Source of the DNA: Paeniglutamicibacter sp. Y32M11 | GTDB lineage: Bacteria > Actinomycetota > Actinomycetes > Actinomycetales > Micrococcaceae | Reading direction: 5' to 3' | Assembly: GCF_019285735.1 (NCBI RefSeq) | Contig: NZ_CP079107.1 | Location: 3,348,001-3,412,000 of the forward strand | Length of the DNA: 64,000 nucleotides | Shown here: one piece after another, positions 46,744 to 56,067 of the stretch | How the letters are laid out: each line of letters opens with the position of its first letter | How positions within the stretch are numbered: the first letter of the stretch is position 1 | Translations under genes and position numbers: made by a program | The notes under the pieces: model-generated | Told to the model about the DNA's origin: nothing | The model's database searches: none | Seen by the model: only the letters and a program-made list of their open reading frames with translations

Positions 46744-46758
46744 GATTGTTGAACAATC
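46744..46758. promoter_or_regulatory. Candidate GntR operator upstream of pxpA
   Basis: GATTGTT-G-AACAATC, a perfect 15-bp palindrome, 53 bases before the pxpA start, with the TNGTNNNACNA-like core bound by FadR-type GntR proteins. A GntR/FCD gene follows at the end of the same operon. Confidence 0.65.
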
Positions 46759-46810
46759 TGCGTTCGTAGTGCATTCTTAATGAATCACAACCACGAGACG
46801 GGGGTCACAC

Positions 46811-47569
46811 GTGACTTATATCGACCTGAATTCCGACGTCGGAGAGTCCTTCGGCAACTGGACCATGGGTGACGACGCTGCCATTTTTGCCTCCGTCTCC
46901 TCGGCGAATGTCGCCTGCGGATTCCATGCGGGAGACCCCAGCGTCATTGCCCAAACCTGCCGTGATGCCGTGAGTGCAAATGTCACCATCGGTGCTCACG
47001 TGGGTTACCGCGACCTAGCCGGCTTTGGCCGCCGCTTCTTGGACTGTTCGGCCACCGAACTGGCCGATGATGTGCTCTACCAGCTCGGCGCCCTGGAGGC
47101 ACTGGCCCGGGCTGCGGGCTCCACCATCAAGTACGTCAAGCCACACGGTGCCCTCTACAACACCATCGTGCACCATGAGGTCCATGCCCAGGCCGTCATC
47201 GATGCCATCCGTGCCTTCGGCTCCGATCTTCCGGTGCTGCTGTTGCCCGGCTCCGTCGCCCTAGCCAAGGCCGAGAACGCTGGTCTGCGTCCGGTGGCCG
47301 AGGCCTTTGCCGATCGAAACTACAACCCCGACGGCACCCTGGTCTCCCGCCGCGAGGCCAACGCCGTACTGCATGACCCAGAGCTCGTCACCGCCAACAT
47401 GATCCGCTTGGCCACCGAAAAGACCGTCGTGGCCATCGACGGCACGGTGATCCCCATGGACGCCGAAAGTATCTGCGTCCATGGCGACACCGCCGGTGCC
47501 GTGGCCATGGCCGCCGCCGTACGGACCGGACTGACAAATGCCGGCATCACAATCAAGAGCTTTGTATGA
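46811..47569 (+). CDS. pxpA: 5-oxoprolinase subunit A
   Basis: 252 residues, LamB/YcsF family. [20 protein letters not shown] at the start, [13 protein letters not shown] and [20 protein letters not shown], and [12 protein letters not shown] are the family signatures. With PxpB and PxpC it hydrolyses 5-oxoproline to glutamate using ATP. GTG start at 46811. The next gene overlaps by four bases (ATGA), so translation is coupled. Confidence 0.93.
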   Translation: MTYIDLNSDVGESFGNWTMGDDAAIFASVSSANVACGFHAGDPSVIAQTCRDAVSANVTIGAHVGYRDLAGFGRRFLDCSATELADDVLYQLGALEALARAAGSTIKYVKPHGALYNTIVHHEVHAQAVIDAIRAFGSDLPVLLLPGSVALAKAENAGLRPVAEAFADRNYNPDGTLVSRREANAVLHDPELVTANMIRLATEKTVVAIDGTVIPMDAESICVHGDTAGAVAMAAAVRTGLTNAGITIKSFV

Positions 47570-49210
47570 GCATCCTCAACACCCGTTTTGCCGGCACCCG
47601 ATCGGTACTCGTAGAACTCTCCGATCTTGATTCGGTGCTGGCCCTGGCCGCCCTGCTCAAGACCACCCCACTGCCGGGGCAACTTGATGTGTTGGCAGCA
47701 GCCTCCACCATCTTCATCAAGACCGACTCCTGGGCCGCGGCCCAAAAGATCGCCGCACAGATCCCGACCCTGGAACTCGGCTCCGCCCCCACGGACAGCG
47801 GGTCCCTGGTTGAGGTCCCGGTGTACTACGACGGCGAAGACCTCGCCGAGGTGGCAGCGCTCACCGGGCTGAGCATCGAGGCCGTGATCAACGCCCACAC
47901 CACGCAGCTCTGGCGTGCGGCATTTGGTGGTTTCGCCCCCGGCTTCGCCTACCTACGTGGCGAGAACCAAACACTTAATGTGCCGCGCCGTGACACCCCC
48001 CCGCAAGGTGGTGCCCTCCGGAGCCGTGGCTCTGGCCGGTGACTACTCGGCGGTTTACCCCCGCCAGTCCCCCGGCGGATGGCAGCTGATCGGGCACACC
48101 GATGCCGTGCTCTGGGACCTTCAACGGGAAAACCCCGCACTGATCCGTCCGCAAGACCGCGTGCGGTTCATCGCCTCACGCACCTCACTGACGATTTCAA
48201 CGGCTTCGACCCCCAGTGAACCCAAAACAATGCCCGCTATGACCGGTGCGCACCTTGAGGTACTGGATCCCGGGTTGCAATCACTGATCCAAGATCTGGG
48301 CCGCGTGGGACTGGGTGATCTGGGTGTTTCCGCCGCGGGAGCAGCAGATACCTCCTCCGCACGCGCCGCCAACCGGCTGGTGGGCAACGCGGCCCCCGCG
48401 GCAGTGGTGGAAAATCTCCTGGGTACGGCAACGTTTTTGGCCCACAATGATGCGGTCCTGGCCGTCACCGGTGCCACCGCAGAACTGCTCATCACCCCCG
48501 CGCAGGACGATGATTTCCATGAGACCCGCAGCGTGGAGATGAACACCCCCTTTGCCCTGCTGAATGGCGAAACGCTGAGGCTGAGCCCCACCGGATCCGC
48601 ACTGCGCAGCTACCTGGGTGTCCGCGGAGGCATCGCGGTACCCCCGGTACTGGGATCGCGCTCCACCGACTCGATGTCCGGGATCGGTCCGGCACCCCTG
48701 ATCAAGGGCAGCATCCTGCCCATCGGGGCCATCATCGGCTCCCACGTGGTGGGCAACCCGGAGCCCTCCACGCTGCCGGCGCCCGATGCCAACGGCGTAT
48801 TCACGCTGCGCATCAGCGCCGGACCGCGAGATGACTGGTTCGGCCCCGCCGGACTAGAACGTCTCACCGCGCAGGACTGGATCGCTTCGGCCGAATCGAA
48901 CCGCGTCGGTGTCCGGCTCCAACTCACCGATGGTGCGGCTGCCCTGCAGCGGATCCGCACCGGTGAATTGGCCAGCGAGGGCGTAGCCGTGGGGTCTCTG
49001 CAGGTCCCACCCTCCGGACTACCGGTCCTCTTTTTGGCCGATCATCCGGTCACCGGCGGTTACCCAGTGATCGCCACGGTCATCGCCGAGGACCTACCGG
49101 CCGCCGCACAGTTACCGCCCGGAGCACGCCTCCACTTTGAGCTGGTAGACCCGCTCACCCATCGTCCAACATCCTCACGGGCAACACACCACCAAGGAGT
49201 CTCGGCATGA
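47566..49210 (+). pseudogene. pxpBC: Fused 5-oxoprolinase subunits B and C, interrupted by a frameshift
   Basis: Read with one base removed in the C7 run at 47996-48002, this is a single 547-residue protein: PxpB/KipI ([35 protein letters not shown]) then PxpC/KipA ([20 protein letters not shown]). As written, the first frame stops at 48042, and the second frame runs from about 47915 to 49210. Both frames join with matching family sequence at the run, so an extra C (mutation, phase variation or sequencing error) is the simplest cause. Fused B-C proteins are common in actinobacteria. The start overlaps pxpA, and the end overlaps the carboxylase gene. Confidence 0.88.
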
Positions 49211-50949
49211 AAAAAGTACTGATCGCCAACCGCGGCGAAATCGCCGTCCGCATTGCCCGTGCCGCAGCGGATCATGGCCTGATTTCCGTGGCCGTCTACT
49301 CGGACCCGGATGCCGATGCACTGCACGTGCGTCGCGCCGATGAGGCCTACCCACTGCATGGGACCAGCGGCGCCCAAACCTACCTCGACATGGAAAAGAT
49401 CCTGGCCATCGCCCGGCTCTCCGGGGCAGACGCGGTGCACCCGGGTTATGGTTTCCTGTCCGAGAACGCCGACTTTGCTCAGGCCGTGATCGACGCCGGG
49501 CTCAGCTGGATCGGCCCGAGCCCCGAGTCCATCCGTGCGCTCGGTAACAAGGTGACGGCGCGTGAGATCGCGGTGCGTGCCGGAGCCCCGCTAGTGCCGG
49601 GCACCGACGGACCGGTGGAATCCGGCGCCGAGGTGCGCGCCTTCGCCCAAGAATTCGGCCTGCCGGTGGCCATCAAGGCTGCCTTCGGCGGTGGTGGACG
49701 CGGCATCAAGGTGGTGCGCAACTTCGAGGACATCGACGACGCCTTCGAATCGGCGGTACGCGAGGCCACCGTGGCCTTCGGCCGCGGAGAATGCTTCGTT
49801 GAACGCTTCCTGGACAAGCCGCGCCACGTTGAGGCCCAGATCCTGGCCGATACCCACGGCAACGTCGTGGTGGTCGGCACCCGCGACTGCTCGCTGCAGC
49901 GCCGCAACCAGAAGCTTGTTGAAGAGGCACCCGCTCCCTTCCTGAGTGATGAGCAGCGCGCCTCCATCCATGCATCGGCCAAGGCCATTTGCACAGAGGC
50001 CGGGTATCACGGTGCCGGAACCGTCGAATACTTGGTGGCCCCGGACGGTTTGATCTCCTTCCTGGAGGTGAACACCCGACTCCAGGTTGAACACCCGGTC
50101 ACCGAGGAAACTACCGGCGTTGACTTGGTGGGCGAGCAATTTAGGATTGCCGCCGGTGAGGCCATCAGCTTCACGCAGGACCCGATTCCCACCGGTCACT
50201 CCTTCGAGTTCCGGATTAATGCCGAGGACCCGGCCCGCGGCTTCCTACCCGGCCCCGGACGCATCACCGCCTTCGAGGCACCCACCGGCTCCGGAGTCCG
50301 TGTGGATTCGGGCGTGCGCACCAATTCGGTGATCCCCTCGCACTACGATTCGCTGATGGCCAAGCTGATTGTGACCGGCGCTACGCGAGAGCAGGCGCTG
50401 CGCCGGGCCAAGGTGGCACTGGATGAAATGGTCATCACCGGAGTCCCCTCCGTGCTGCCCTTCCACCGCGCGGTGGTGCGCAATACCGACTTCACGAACA
50501 ACGAACGCTACGGCGTGTACACCACCTGGATCGAATCCGAGTTCGCCGAAGAGCTCGCCTCCTCTCCCGAGATCGCCGCAGCGGAGCCGGGCGCAGAACG
50601 CGAAACCCTGACCATTGAGGTCAACGGGAAATCCATGGGTCTGGGCCTGCCCGCCTCGTTGGTGGATGCCATCCGCCACGGTGGGGCCGGTGCCGCGCTC
50701 AACGCCGCTGGCGTCTCCCTCCCGGCGACCAGCGACGGCACGACGGTCGCGGCCCCCATGAACGGCAATCTGGTGAAGTGGGTCATCGAGGACGGAGCGG
50801 TAGTTGCCGAGGGTGACACCGTGGCGGTGCTCGAAGCCATGAAGATGGAATCGACGATCCCTGCGCATCGCGACGGCACCTTCACGCGCGGCACACAGGA
50901 GCCGGGTGCTGCCATCGGTCGCGGCGAAGCACTCGGTTCCATCGCTTAA
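49207..50949 (+). CDS. Biotin carboxylase with C-terminal biotin-carrier domain
   Basis: 580 residues. Biotin-carboxylase domain ([34 protein letters not shown], the ATP-grasp stretch [15 protein letters not shown], and [18 protein letters not shown]) then a biotinyl domain near residue 545 with [10 protein letters not shown] (biotin Lys). It overlaps pxpBC by four bases. Such genes often travel with pxpA-pxpBC in actinobacteria, where the exact partner is unclear; it may carboxylate an acyl or amide substrate, as in urea-amidolyase relatives. No carboxyltransferase gene is next to it. Confidence 0.85.
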   Translation: MKKVLIANRGEIAVRIARAAADHGLISVAVYSDPDADALHVRRADEAYPLHGTSGAQTYLDMEKILAIARLSGADAVHPGYGFLSENADFAQAVIDAGLSWIGPSPESIRALGNKVTAREIAVRAGAPLVPGTDGPVESGAEVRAFAQEFGLPVAIKAAFGGGGRGIKVVRNFEDIDDAFESAVREATVAFGRGECFVERFLDKPRHVEAQILADTHGNVVVVGTRDCSLQRRNQKLVEEAPAPFLSDEQRASIHASAKAICTEAGYHGAGTVEYLVAPDGLISFLEVNTRLQVEHPVTEETTGVDLVGEQFRIAAGEAISFTQDPIPTGHSFEFRINAEDPARGFLPGPGRITAFEAPTGSGVRVDSGVRTNSVIPSHYDSLMAKLIVTGATREQALRRAKVALDEMVITGVPSVLPFHRAVVRNTDFTNNERYGVYTTWIESEFAEELASSPEIAAAEPGAERETLTIEVNGKSMGLGLPASLVDAIRHGGAGAALNAAGVSLPATSDGTTVAAPMNGNLVKWVIEDGAVVAEGDTVAVLEAMKMESTIPAHRDGTFTRGTQEPGAAIGRGEALGSIA

Positions 50950-50990
50950 TGCTTGCAAGGCCCACGGCGAGACTCGATTAGATTGGTGGG

Positions 50991-51677
50991 ATGGTTTTGA
51001 ACGCAGCGCTTTCCTCATTAGCCCTCGCCGAGGGCTCGACCCACGCACACACCGGTGCCTGGGTCGCCGCGGTGCTGCGCGCGCGCATTGCCGAGGGGCA
51101 GCTGCTTCCCGGCGCCAAGCTCTCCGAGCAGGTGATCTCGGTAGAACTGGGCGTTTCACGCAATACCTTGCGCGAGGCCTTCGGCGTGCTGGATCAGGAA
51201 CTGATCATCACCCGGATCCCCAATCGTGGAGTCTTTGTGGCCTCCCCCGGCGCCGACGGCGTGCGGGAGATCTACGCGGTGCGCAGAATGATCGAACCCG
51301 CTGCCGTCCTCTGGGGGCCTAAGCAGGATGTCGCGGCCCTGGCCGCTATCATCGTTGATGCCCGTGCCGCACTCGACGCCGGTGACATCGCCAAGATGGC
51401 CGACGCCAACCAGTGTTTCCACCAGGAATTAGTGGCTTCTACCGGCAGCATCCATTTACAGGAGTTGATGGGCAAGGTCCTGGCGCAGATGCGCCTGGTC
51501 TTCCACTCCATGGTTGATGCCCCGGACTTCCACTCGCACTACGTTCAGCTCAACGCGGGACTCGTTGAGCTGCTGCAGGCCGGAGACCGGGAGCAAGCCG
51601 CCGAATCCTTGCGCGGATATCTCGATCGGGCCGAGGCCGAGCTGCTGGAGCACCTCGAGGACGAGGAAATCAGCTAG
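50991..51677 (+). CDS. GntR-family regulator with FCD domain
   Basis: 228 residues. Winged HTH at about residues 22-85 (AAVLRARIAEGQLLPGAKLS, VISVELGVSRNTLREAFGVL), then an FCD ligand domain (FHQELVASTGSIHLQELMGK). It lies 41 bases after the carboxylase gene. The palindrome upstream of pxpA fits a GntR/FadR-type site, so repression of the 5-oxoproline operon, relieved by a metabolite, is likely. The metal-binding His of FCD proteins appears in CFHQEL. Confidence 0.85.
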   Translation: MVLNAALSSLALAEGSTHAHTGAWVAAVLRARIAEGQLLPGAKLSEQVISVELGVSRNTLREAFGVLDQELIITRIPNRGVFVASPGADGVREIYAVRRMIEPAAVLWGPKQDVAALAAIIVDARAALDAGDIAKMADANQCFHQELVASTGSIHLQELMGKVLAQMRLVFHSMVDAPDFHSHYVQLNAGLVELLQAGDREQAAESLRGYLDRAEAELLEHLEDEEIS

Positions 51678-51692
51678 CACCTCAACCTTCGA

Positions 51693-52442
51693 CTACATGT
51701 TGGTGGTGATCTTCGCCCTCTTGCGCAGTTGCTCTGCGTACTTTTTCACCGAAGCGCTTTCCTTCTGCAACTTCAGCTGCTGAGAGAGCTCCGACTTGAT
51801 CTCTTTATAAGCAGGGGCCTTGGCGGCCGCTGCATCGGTGGCCCCCTGCGCAGCGAACTGTTCCTCCACCACCTTGTAGGCGGCCTTGAGATCCTTCTCG
51901 CTGGGCTTGAAATCGCCGATTTCCTTGGCGATCAGCCGTTCGACTTCCAGCTGGGTTTTGAGCTGCAAACGTACTGCGTCCTCATCGAGCCCCTGGGATT
52001 TCATGGTGCTCAGGAATTCCTTGGTGGAAACGGCATTAGATTTGGCGACATCGGCCAGTGCAGCGTCAAGATCCTTGTCCGTGGCAAAGATCTTCTTCTT
52101 GGCGGCCTCCTGGATCAACAGCTCGGTATTCACCAGGCCTTCGGCCGTTTGCTTGCGCAGCTGCGCTTGATCAAGTTCTTGACCGGAACTTTGCGCCTGC
52201 TGTTGAACCTGAGCGAACTGGGTTTCATAAATCCTGGTGAAGTCCGCCTTGGTGATCTCCTCACCGTTAACTGTCGCAACGATCTCCGGGATACCGGTGA
52301 GATCGGGGGTGGGGGCCGAGGCCGGTGCCGGCGCGGAACTAGAGACCGCGGCAGGATCGGGTTCGGCGGCGGAACTACATCCAGCAGTGAACGCTAACAA
52401 GGCGATCAGGGCCAGGGAAATAACAAACTTTTTCTGCAACAT
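51693..52442 (-). CDS. SurA-N-like lipoprotein
   Basis: 249 residues. Lipobox LAFTAGC is followed by Ser/Ala/Pro-rich spacer, so it is a lipoprotein outside the membrane. VATVNGEEITKADFTRIYET and NTELLIQEAAKKKIFATDKD are the SurA/trigger-factor-like chaperone pattern without a clear PPIase core. It may assist folding of exported proteins. Located between the GntR gene (convergent) and the accessory patch. Start ATG 52442. Confidence 0.8.
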   Translation of the reverse strand: MLQKKFVISLALIALLAFTAGCSSAAEPDPAAVSSSAPAPASAPTPDLTGIPEIVATVNGEEITKADFTRIYETQFAQVQQQAQSSGQELDQAQLRKQTAEGLVNTELLIQEAAKKKIFATDKDLDAALADVAKSNAVSTKEFLSTMKSQGLDEDAVRLQLKTQLEVERLIAKEIGDFKPSEKDLKAAYKVVEEQFAAQGATDAAAAKAPAYKEIKSELSQQLKLQKESASVKKYAEQLRKRAKITTNM

Positions 52443-52804
52443 CTACTCCCAGCTTTTGGAACAACCCTTGGAACACTAACAGGCGAAACATGGCGGACGC
52501 TGGACATTCGTCGGAGCGTGCTGCCGGAGCACGCGCCGACGGCGTGGATTGGTGTGACGACACCGGACGCAACAACCGGTTGGCGAGTCCCGGCTTCGTG
52601 GACACCTGGGTGCTCGTGGTGCTGGCAGACTGCACCGTGCCTCACGGCGAGTTCCGAGTCACCGGATAGCGGAACGGCAAGTGGTCGCTGCTGTGGTCAG
52701 GCACCCTGCCCACGGCCAACGCCAGTTGAGCGGAGTACCGTGCTAGAAAATTTCGCTGCACAGTAACTAGGTGCTTGCCATTTACCCATCGCGCGCGCTA
52801 CAGT

Positions 52805-52832
52805 TATTTCAGTTGATTCAACTATTTCAGTT
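52805..52832. promoter_or_regulatory. Direct and inverted repeats upstream of the HTH gene
   Basis: TATTTCAGTT is repeated 18 bases apart (52805 and 52823), and the two overlap AGTTGA-T-TCAACT (52811-52823). They sit 36 bases before the HTH gene start and are a good autoregulatory operator. The 425-base gap from 52443 otherwise holds no gene I can support. Confidence 0.55.
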
Positions 52833-52867
52833 AGGGTCACATCCAAAGACAACATGCTGGAAGTATC

Positions 52868-53299
52868 ATGCCCATCACACATCTCACCCCACCGCTGGTA
52901 GAACAAGCGCCCGAGGTTCGCGCCGCACTCGAAGCACTTCCTCAAAACGAACTTACCTCTAGGCTCTTGCAGCTCGTCGCCGCGCTCGAATCCGGCGACC
53001 GCGTTTCGGTTCGCCCGGCGAAGGACAAACTTCTTTCTCCACAGGAAGCGGCTGACTATGCCGGGCTAAGCAGGCCTTTCCTCTGCAAACTTCTTGATCG
53101 GGGCGTCATTGCTGAACAGCCACGAGTTGGCACACATCGCAAGATCCGTTTCGACGACATGGAGGATTTCATGGCAAACCGTGATCGCGCCTCGAGTCAG
53201 TTCGCTCTTGATGTTGCACGTAGCGAAGAAGCACGTGCACAGCTCGTGCGTGACATCGCTGGAGTAACTGCCGATGAAGCATCAAAGTTCGGTTTCTAA
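52868..53299 (+). CDS. Excisionase-type HTH protein, candidate antitoxin
   Basis: 143 residues. An N-terminal helical part (QAPEVRAALEALPQNELTSR) leads to an HTH near residue 60: KLLSPQEAADYAGLSRPFLC, then KLLDRGVIAEQPRVGTHRKI, then RFDDMEDFMANRDR. This is the Xis/MerR-like group whose members act as antitoxins of PIN-domain toxins in many actinobacteria. No PIN gene follows here; instead a 143-residue unknown protein does, 76 bases later. Autoregulation is likely from the repeats upstream. Confidence 0.75.
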   Translation: MPITHLTPPLVEQAPEVRAALEALPQNELTSRLLQLVAALESGDRVSVRPAKDKLLSPQEAADYAGLSRPFLCKLLDRGVIAEQPRVGTHRKIRFDDMEDFMANRDRASSQFALDVARSEEARAQLVRDIAGVTADEASKFGF

Positions 53300-53375
53300 T
53301 ACCCGAGATAACTGCCCAAAAGGTCGTACTCTCCTATTGCCCTCTATACCGCGCATAGTCGTCTAGGATCTACGC

Positions 53376-53807
53376 ATGGGGGAAATTGAGGAATGTGGTG
53401 CACGCCCGACATTAAACGTCATGCGGGTCTGCTTAACTGAGCCAACCTACTGGATCGATATTGAACAATTTCGAGCCGTGCAGGGAAGCAGATTTCCCGA
53501 GGCGGGACCCTTGTCCAGCTTAGGACATCCGATCATAAAAGCCGGTCTCAAACTAACGTCGGATCCAAGGAGCGGGCACGGGTACCAAATCCATGCTTCC
53601 ACGCATGCCAAAGCGTTCCCGACGCTCTGGCGAGAGCTCAAGTCGGGCCAATGGCGCGGACTGATTACACAGCAAGACGATGCCGGACAATGGTGGATCG
53701 TTTTTGCCGGCTTGGAACGTGAAGGAGACGCTGCTGACGTCTACAAACTCATTAGGGAGCTGGGAGACGATGACATTAAGGCGCTCTACCCAACTGCGGA
53801 CGATTAG
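53376..53807 (+). CDS. Unknown accessory protein next to the HTH gene
   Basis: 143 residues, not recognised. Middle to end: HASTHAKAFPTLWRELKSGQ, then WRGLITQQDDAGQWWIVFAG, then EREGDAADVYKLI. The Trp-rich stretch recalls RelE-like or HEPN-like toxin partners only loosely. The codon use and base composition look poorer in G+C than the flanking chromosome. The TAG at 53805 is in frame with the following protein, and the frame stays open on both sides, so the two may be one gene with an in-frame stop. Function unknown. Confidence 0.5.
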   Translation: MGEIEECGARPTLNVMRVCLTEPTYWIDIEQFRAVQGSRFPEAGPLSSLGHPIIKAGLKLTSDPRSGHGYQIHASTHAKAFPTLWRELKSGQWRGLITQQDDAGQWWIVFAGLEREGDAADVYKLIRELGDDDIKALYPTADD

Positions 53808-53927
53808 AAACTCCTAAGGTTAGAGTCTGCTAAACGCGTACAAACCAATTGGGAGCAAGATTGTATAGATCGCTTCCTGGACTTCGTATCTTCCTCGATC
53901 CGCGAGAACAAACCGATAGAATTTTCG

Positions 53928-54434
53928 TTGCCCAGTCATCCATCTCATGTCGGAGCTAAACTAGACGTTTCCGTTGATATTGAACGACTTGATGAAGTCG
54001 ATAACTCTGCTTCGACACCCGCAGAAATCATGCTCACCATCGAATTAAATGGATGGACTGACGGCAACTTAAAACGTTCACTTGTCACGTTGCTTTTACA
54101 AGAGATCGATCCTGTCAGAGAAAATTGGGACGCAGTATCCGACAACGGCACGACTCTTATGTATTCGCTCTTGACTACAGAAAGTCAGCTTCAAGCAATC
54201 GCAAACCCGCTACCACGTAATTCCCAGGAAGCGTGTTTGGTCCGGGCCGAACCCGGCGGACTGACAATCACGCTCGCACATTACCTCCTCAAACGCGTTA
54301 TCACTGATGCGCACGTCTATGGTCGACCGCGAAAGGCATTGTGTGGGCAGTGGCTTGTTCCGTCTCAGAATCCTGATTCCCTAGAAGTTTGCCCGAAATG
54401 CGACGAAATCCATCGCAGCTTTGCCTCCAGTTAG
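53928..54434 (+). CDS. DUF3039-like protein, start unclear
   Basis: 168 residues if it starts at TTG 53928. The C-terminal ~50 residues read LKRVITDAHVYGRPRKALCG and QNPDSLEVCPKCDEIHRSF, the pattern of DUF3039, an actinobacterial domain with a Cys-x2-Cys pair (ALCG then CPKC). The frame is open from 53808, directly after the TAG of the preceding ORF, and that region has no ATG or GTG. Reading through the TAG would join the two into one protein of about 350 residues. The unusual start makes the boundaries uncertain. Confidence 0.5.
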   Translation: MPSHPSHVGAKLDVSVDIERLDEVDNSASTPAEIMLTIELNGWTDGNLKRSLVTLLLQEIDPVRENWDAVSDNGTTLMYSLLTTESQLQAIANPLPRNSQEACLVRAEPGGLTITLAHYLLKRVITDAHVYGRPRKALCGQWLVPSQNPDSLEVCPKCDEIHRSFASS

Positions 54435-54941
54435 ACCCCCGACGCGCGAAAAAACAGCAAAGTCGGCATCCCGCTCACCCGAGGTGCCTTAGGATCCATC
54501 GCCCAAATACCTTCAATAGGCAGCAGAATCAGTTACTAGTGGTGGACCTTACCGGGAGAGTCTCGTCCCCAATGCGTGCACGCGCAAACTATTTGCGGAA
54601 GTTGGCTCCGACGCATCCGGACGACGCCAGGCACAACACCAACATTCCCGAGAAGATCTTGCCGGGTGGTGCCCATTACACGGTGACGGCAACCACCCGG
54701 GGTACCAAGATTCCCACGAACGCAAATTTGTAGGAGAACTCCGGAATTTTGCCCAGTTCGTGGGGCGCAATAAGTCATTGGATCTCCGGCAGATCGCCGA
54801 ATTCTCAGGCTCGCACCCCCTAGATTTCCACCGGGCATCCTGCGCTTTACCCTTCGTTGAACTGTTGCTCACCAAATAACGGCCTCAAGGATTAGTACTG
54901 ACCTCGTCTCGCACACTTCCACCCGTGCCTGTCCACCACCA

Positions 54942-54987
54942 TAGGTAGGGCCGCCGGATAATGTCCGGCGGCCCTACCTATTTTTTT
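54942..54987 (+). terminator. Strong intrinsic terminator, plus direction
   Basis: Seventeen-base perfect arms (54942-54958, 54964-54980) with a five-base loop, then seven T. It is oriented for plus-strand transcription, yet the nearest plus gene with support ends 500 bases earlier. The gap 54435-54999 otherwise holds no gene I can support. Confidence 0.85.
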
Positions 54988-54999
54988 AACTGCTAATGC

Positions 55000-55263
55000 T
55001 TAGGCCTTGCGGTTCTTGGTAATCATTCCCCAAACCAGCAACACCACGATGGCTCCGCCGGTGGCTACGAGCCAGGTCTGGATCGACCAGAATTCCTTCA
55101 GTCCAACGTCGAAGAGCGTGTTTCCAATGAAACCACCCACGAGTGCGCCGACGACGCCCAGAACCAGTGTTGCTATCCAGCCTCCGCCCTGGCGGCCCGG
55201 AAGAATGGCCTTGGCTAGTGCACCGGCAATAAGTCCGATAAGAATCCAACCCAAAATCGACAT
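55000..55263 (-). CDS. GlsB/YeaQ/YmgE-family stress membrane protein
   Basis: 87 residues with three short hydrophobic segments and Gly-rich turns: GWILIGLIAGALAKAILPGR, QGGGWIATLVLGVVGALVGG and FIGNTLFD. This is the transglycosylase-associated (GlsB) family of small inner-membrane proteins linked to general stress. It is the last gene in the minus-strand Asp23 cluster, 55 bases after the 33-residue ORF. Confidence 0.9.
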   Translation of the reverse strand: MSILGWILIGLIAGALAKAILPGRQGGGWIATLVLGVVGALVGGFIGNTLFDVGLKEFWSIQTWLVATGGAIVVLLVWGMITKNRKA

Positions 55264-55318
55264 AATGTCCTACTTTCCTAAGTTCTTGCCTACTACTCGT
55301 GCGAGTGAAGAGCTAGTG

Positions 55319-55420
55319 TTACTGATCGTTCGTCGGGGTTTGTCCCCGACGACGGTGGTATTTTCCGCGGAGCCAACCCAGCAGCCACACTCCAAGGCCC
55401 ATCAAAATCCTGTTTCTCAT
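55319..55420 (-). CDS. 33-residue ORF coupled to the AmaP-like gene
   Basis: MRNRILMGLGVWLLGWLRGK followed by basic residues; one short hydrophobic stretch then RRR. Its ATG overlaps the preceding stop (ATGA, 55417-55420), which favours translation by coupling. It is too short to be called by default. Similar small membrane peptides are not recognised. Position in the cluster between AmaP-like and GlsB genes suggests a membrane role in the same stress system. Confidence 0.5.
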   Translation of the reverse strand: MRNRILMGLGVWLLGWLRGKYHRRRGQTPTNDQ

Positions 55421-56067
55421 GCTTTGTCCCCCGATGATGTGGTTGTTGCCAAATCTGATCGTTCAGAGCGTTGGCGCTGTTTACGTGCTACGGAAAAATC
55501 TAGGGTGAGCGAACGCAATTCCTCACGGAGCGAAATGCGCACGGCCTCACGAAGGCGGTCGCTGACCGCCGTTGCGAGCTCTGGCAATTGTGCCCAGGGC
55601 TCGGTGGTGAGATGTACGGCCAGGGCCGGGGATGATGCGCTGCCTTGCAAAGTCACCTGTGCGCTGTGCACGGCCGGATCGTCCTCCGCCATCTGCTTCA
55701 AGGCCCGCTCCAAGACGTTGGGCTCCATCTGAGTGACCCCCGCGACGACGTCGTGCGACAGTTTCAAGGTGCCAGCCCGAGTTGAGCGCGGAAGCTGCCT
55801 GATCAACCAAGCAACCGCCAGCAGTAGCAGCAGAACGCCCAGCCCAATGACCGCAGCGGCAAACCACGGCTCGGCGGCGATACTGCCCGGAACATCTAGG
55901 ATGCGTCGCGACGGCTGTGCAAGCCACGTGCCTTCGGCTCCGGTCGGAAGCTTCGCGTCCAGCAGGTTCGCCACTGCGGGCACCAGCACCCAACTCGCCG
56001 CTCCAAGAAGCACCAAAGCCCACAGGCTCAGGGCCACTCGGTTTCCCACGCCCGGTGATCGACTCAT
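55417..56067 (-). CDS. AmaP-like membrane anchor / DUF6286-like protein
   Basis: 216 residues. Two membrane helices (about residues 13-33 and 68-88), then a soluble C-terminal part of Asp23-related pattern (LKLSHDVVAGVTQMEPNVLE, LREAVRISLREELRSLTLDF). This resembles the AmaP-type membrane anchors of Asp23 in Gram-positives. It overlaps the gene before it by four bases. It probably localises the Asp23 proteins of this locus at the membrane. The exact family assignment is uncertain. Confidence 0.65.
   Translation of the reverse strand: MSRSPGVGNRVALSLWALVLLGAASWVLVPAVANLLDAKLPTGAEGTWLAQPSRRILDVPGSIAAEPWFAAAVIGLGVLLLLLAVAWLIRQLPRSTRAGTLKLSHDVVAGVTQMEPNVLERALKQMAEDDPAVHSAQVTLQGSASSPALAVHLTTEPWAQLPELATAVSDRLREAVRISLREELRSLTLDFSVARKQRQRSERSDLATTTSSGDKA

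Noticed and set aside
52490-52669. 59-codon frame between the lipoprotein and the HTH gene
   Set aside because: No ribosome site, no family pattern, and several other frames in this gap look equally open.
54435-54900. Remnant gene after the DUF3039-like ORF
   Set aside because: Several short open frames exist but none shows a family pattern or ribosome site.
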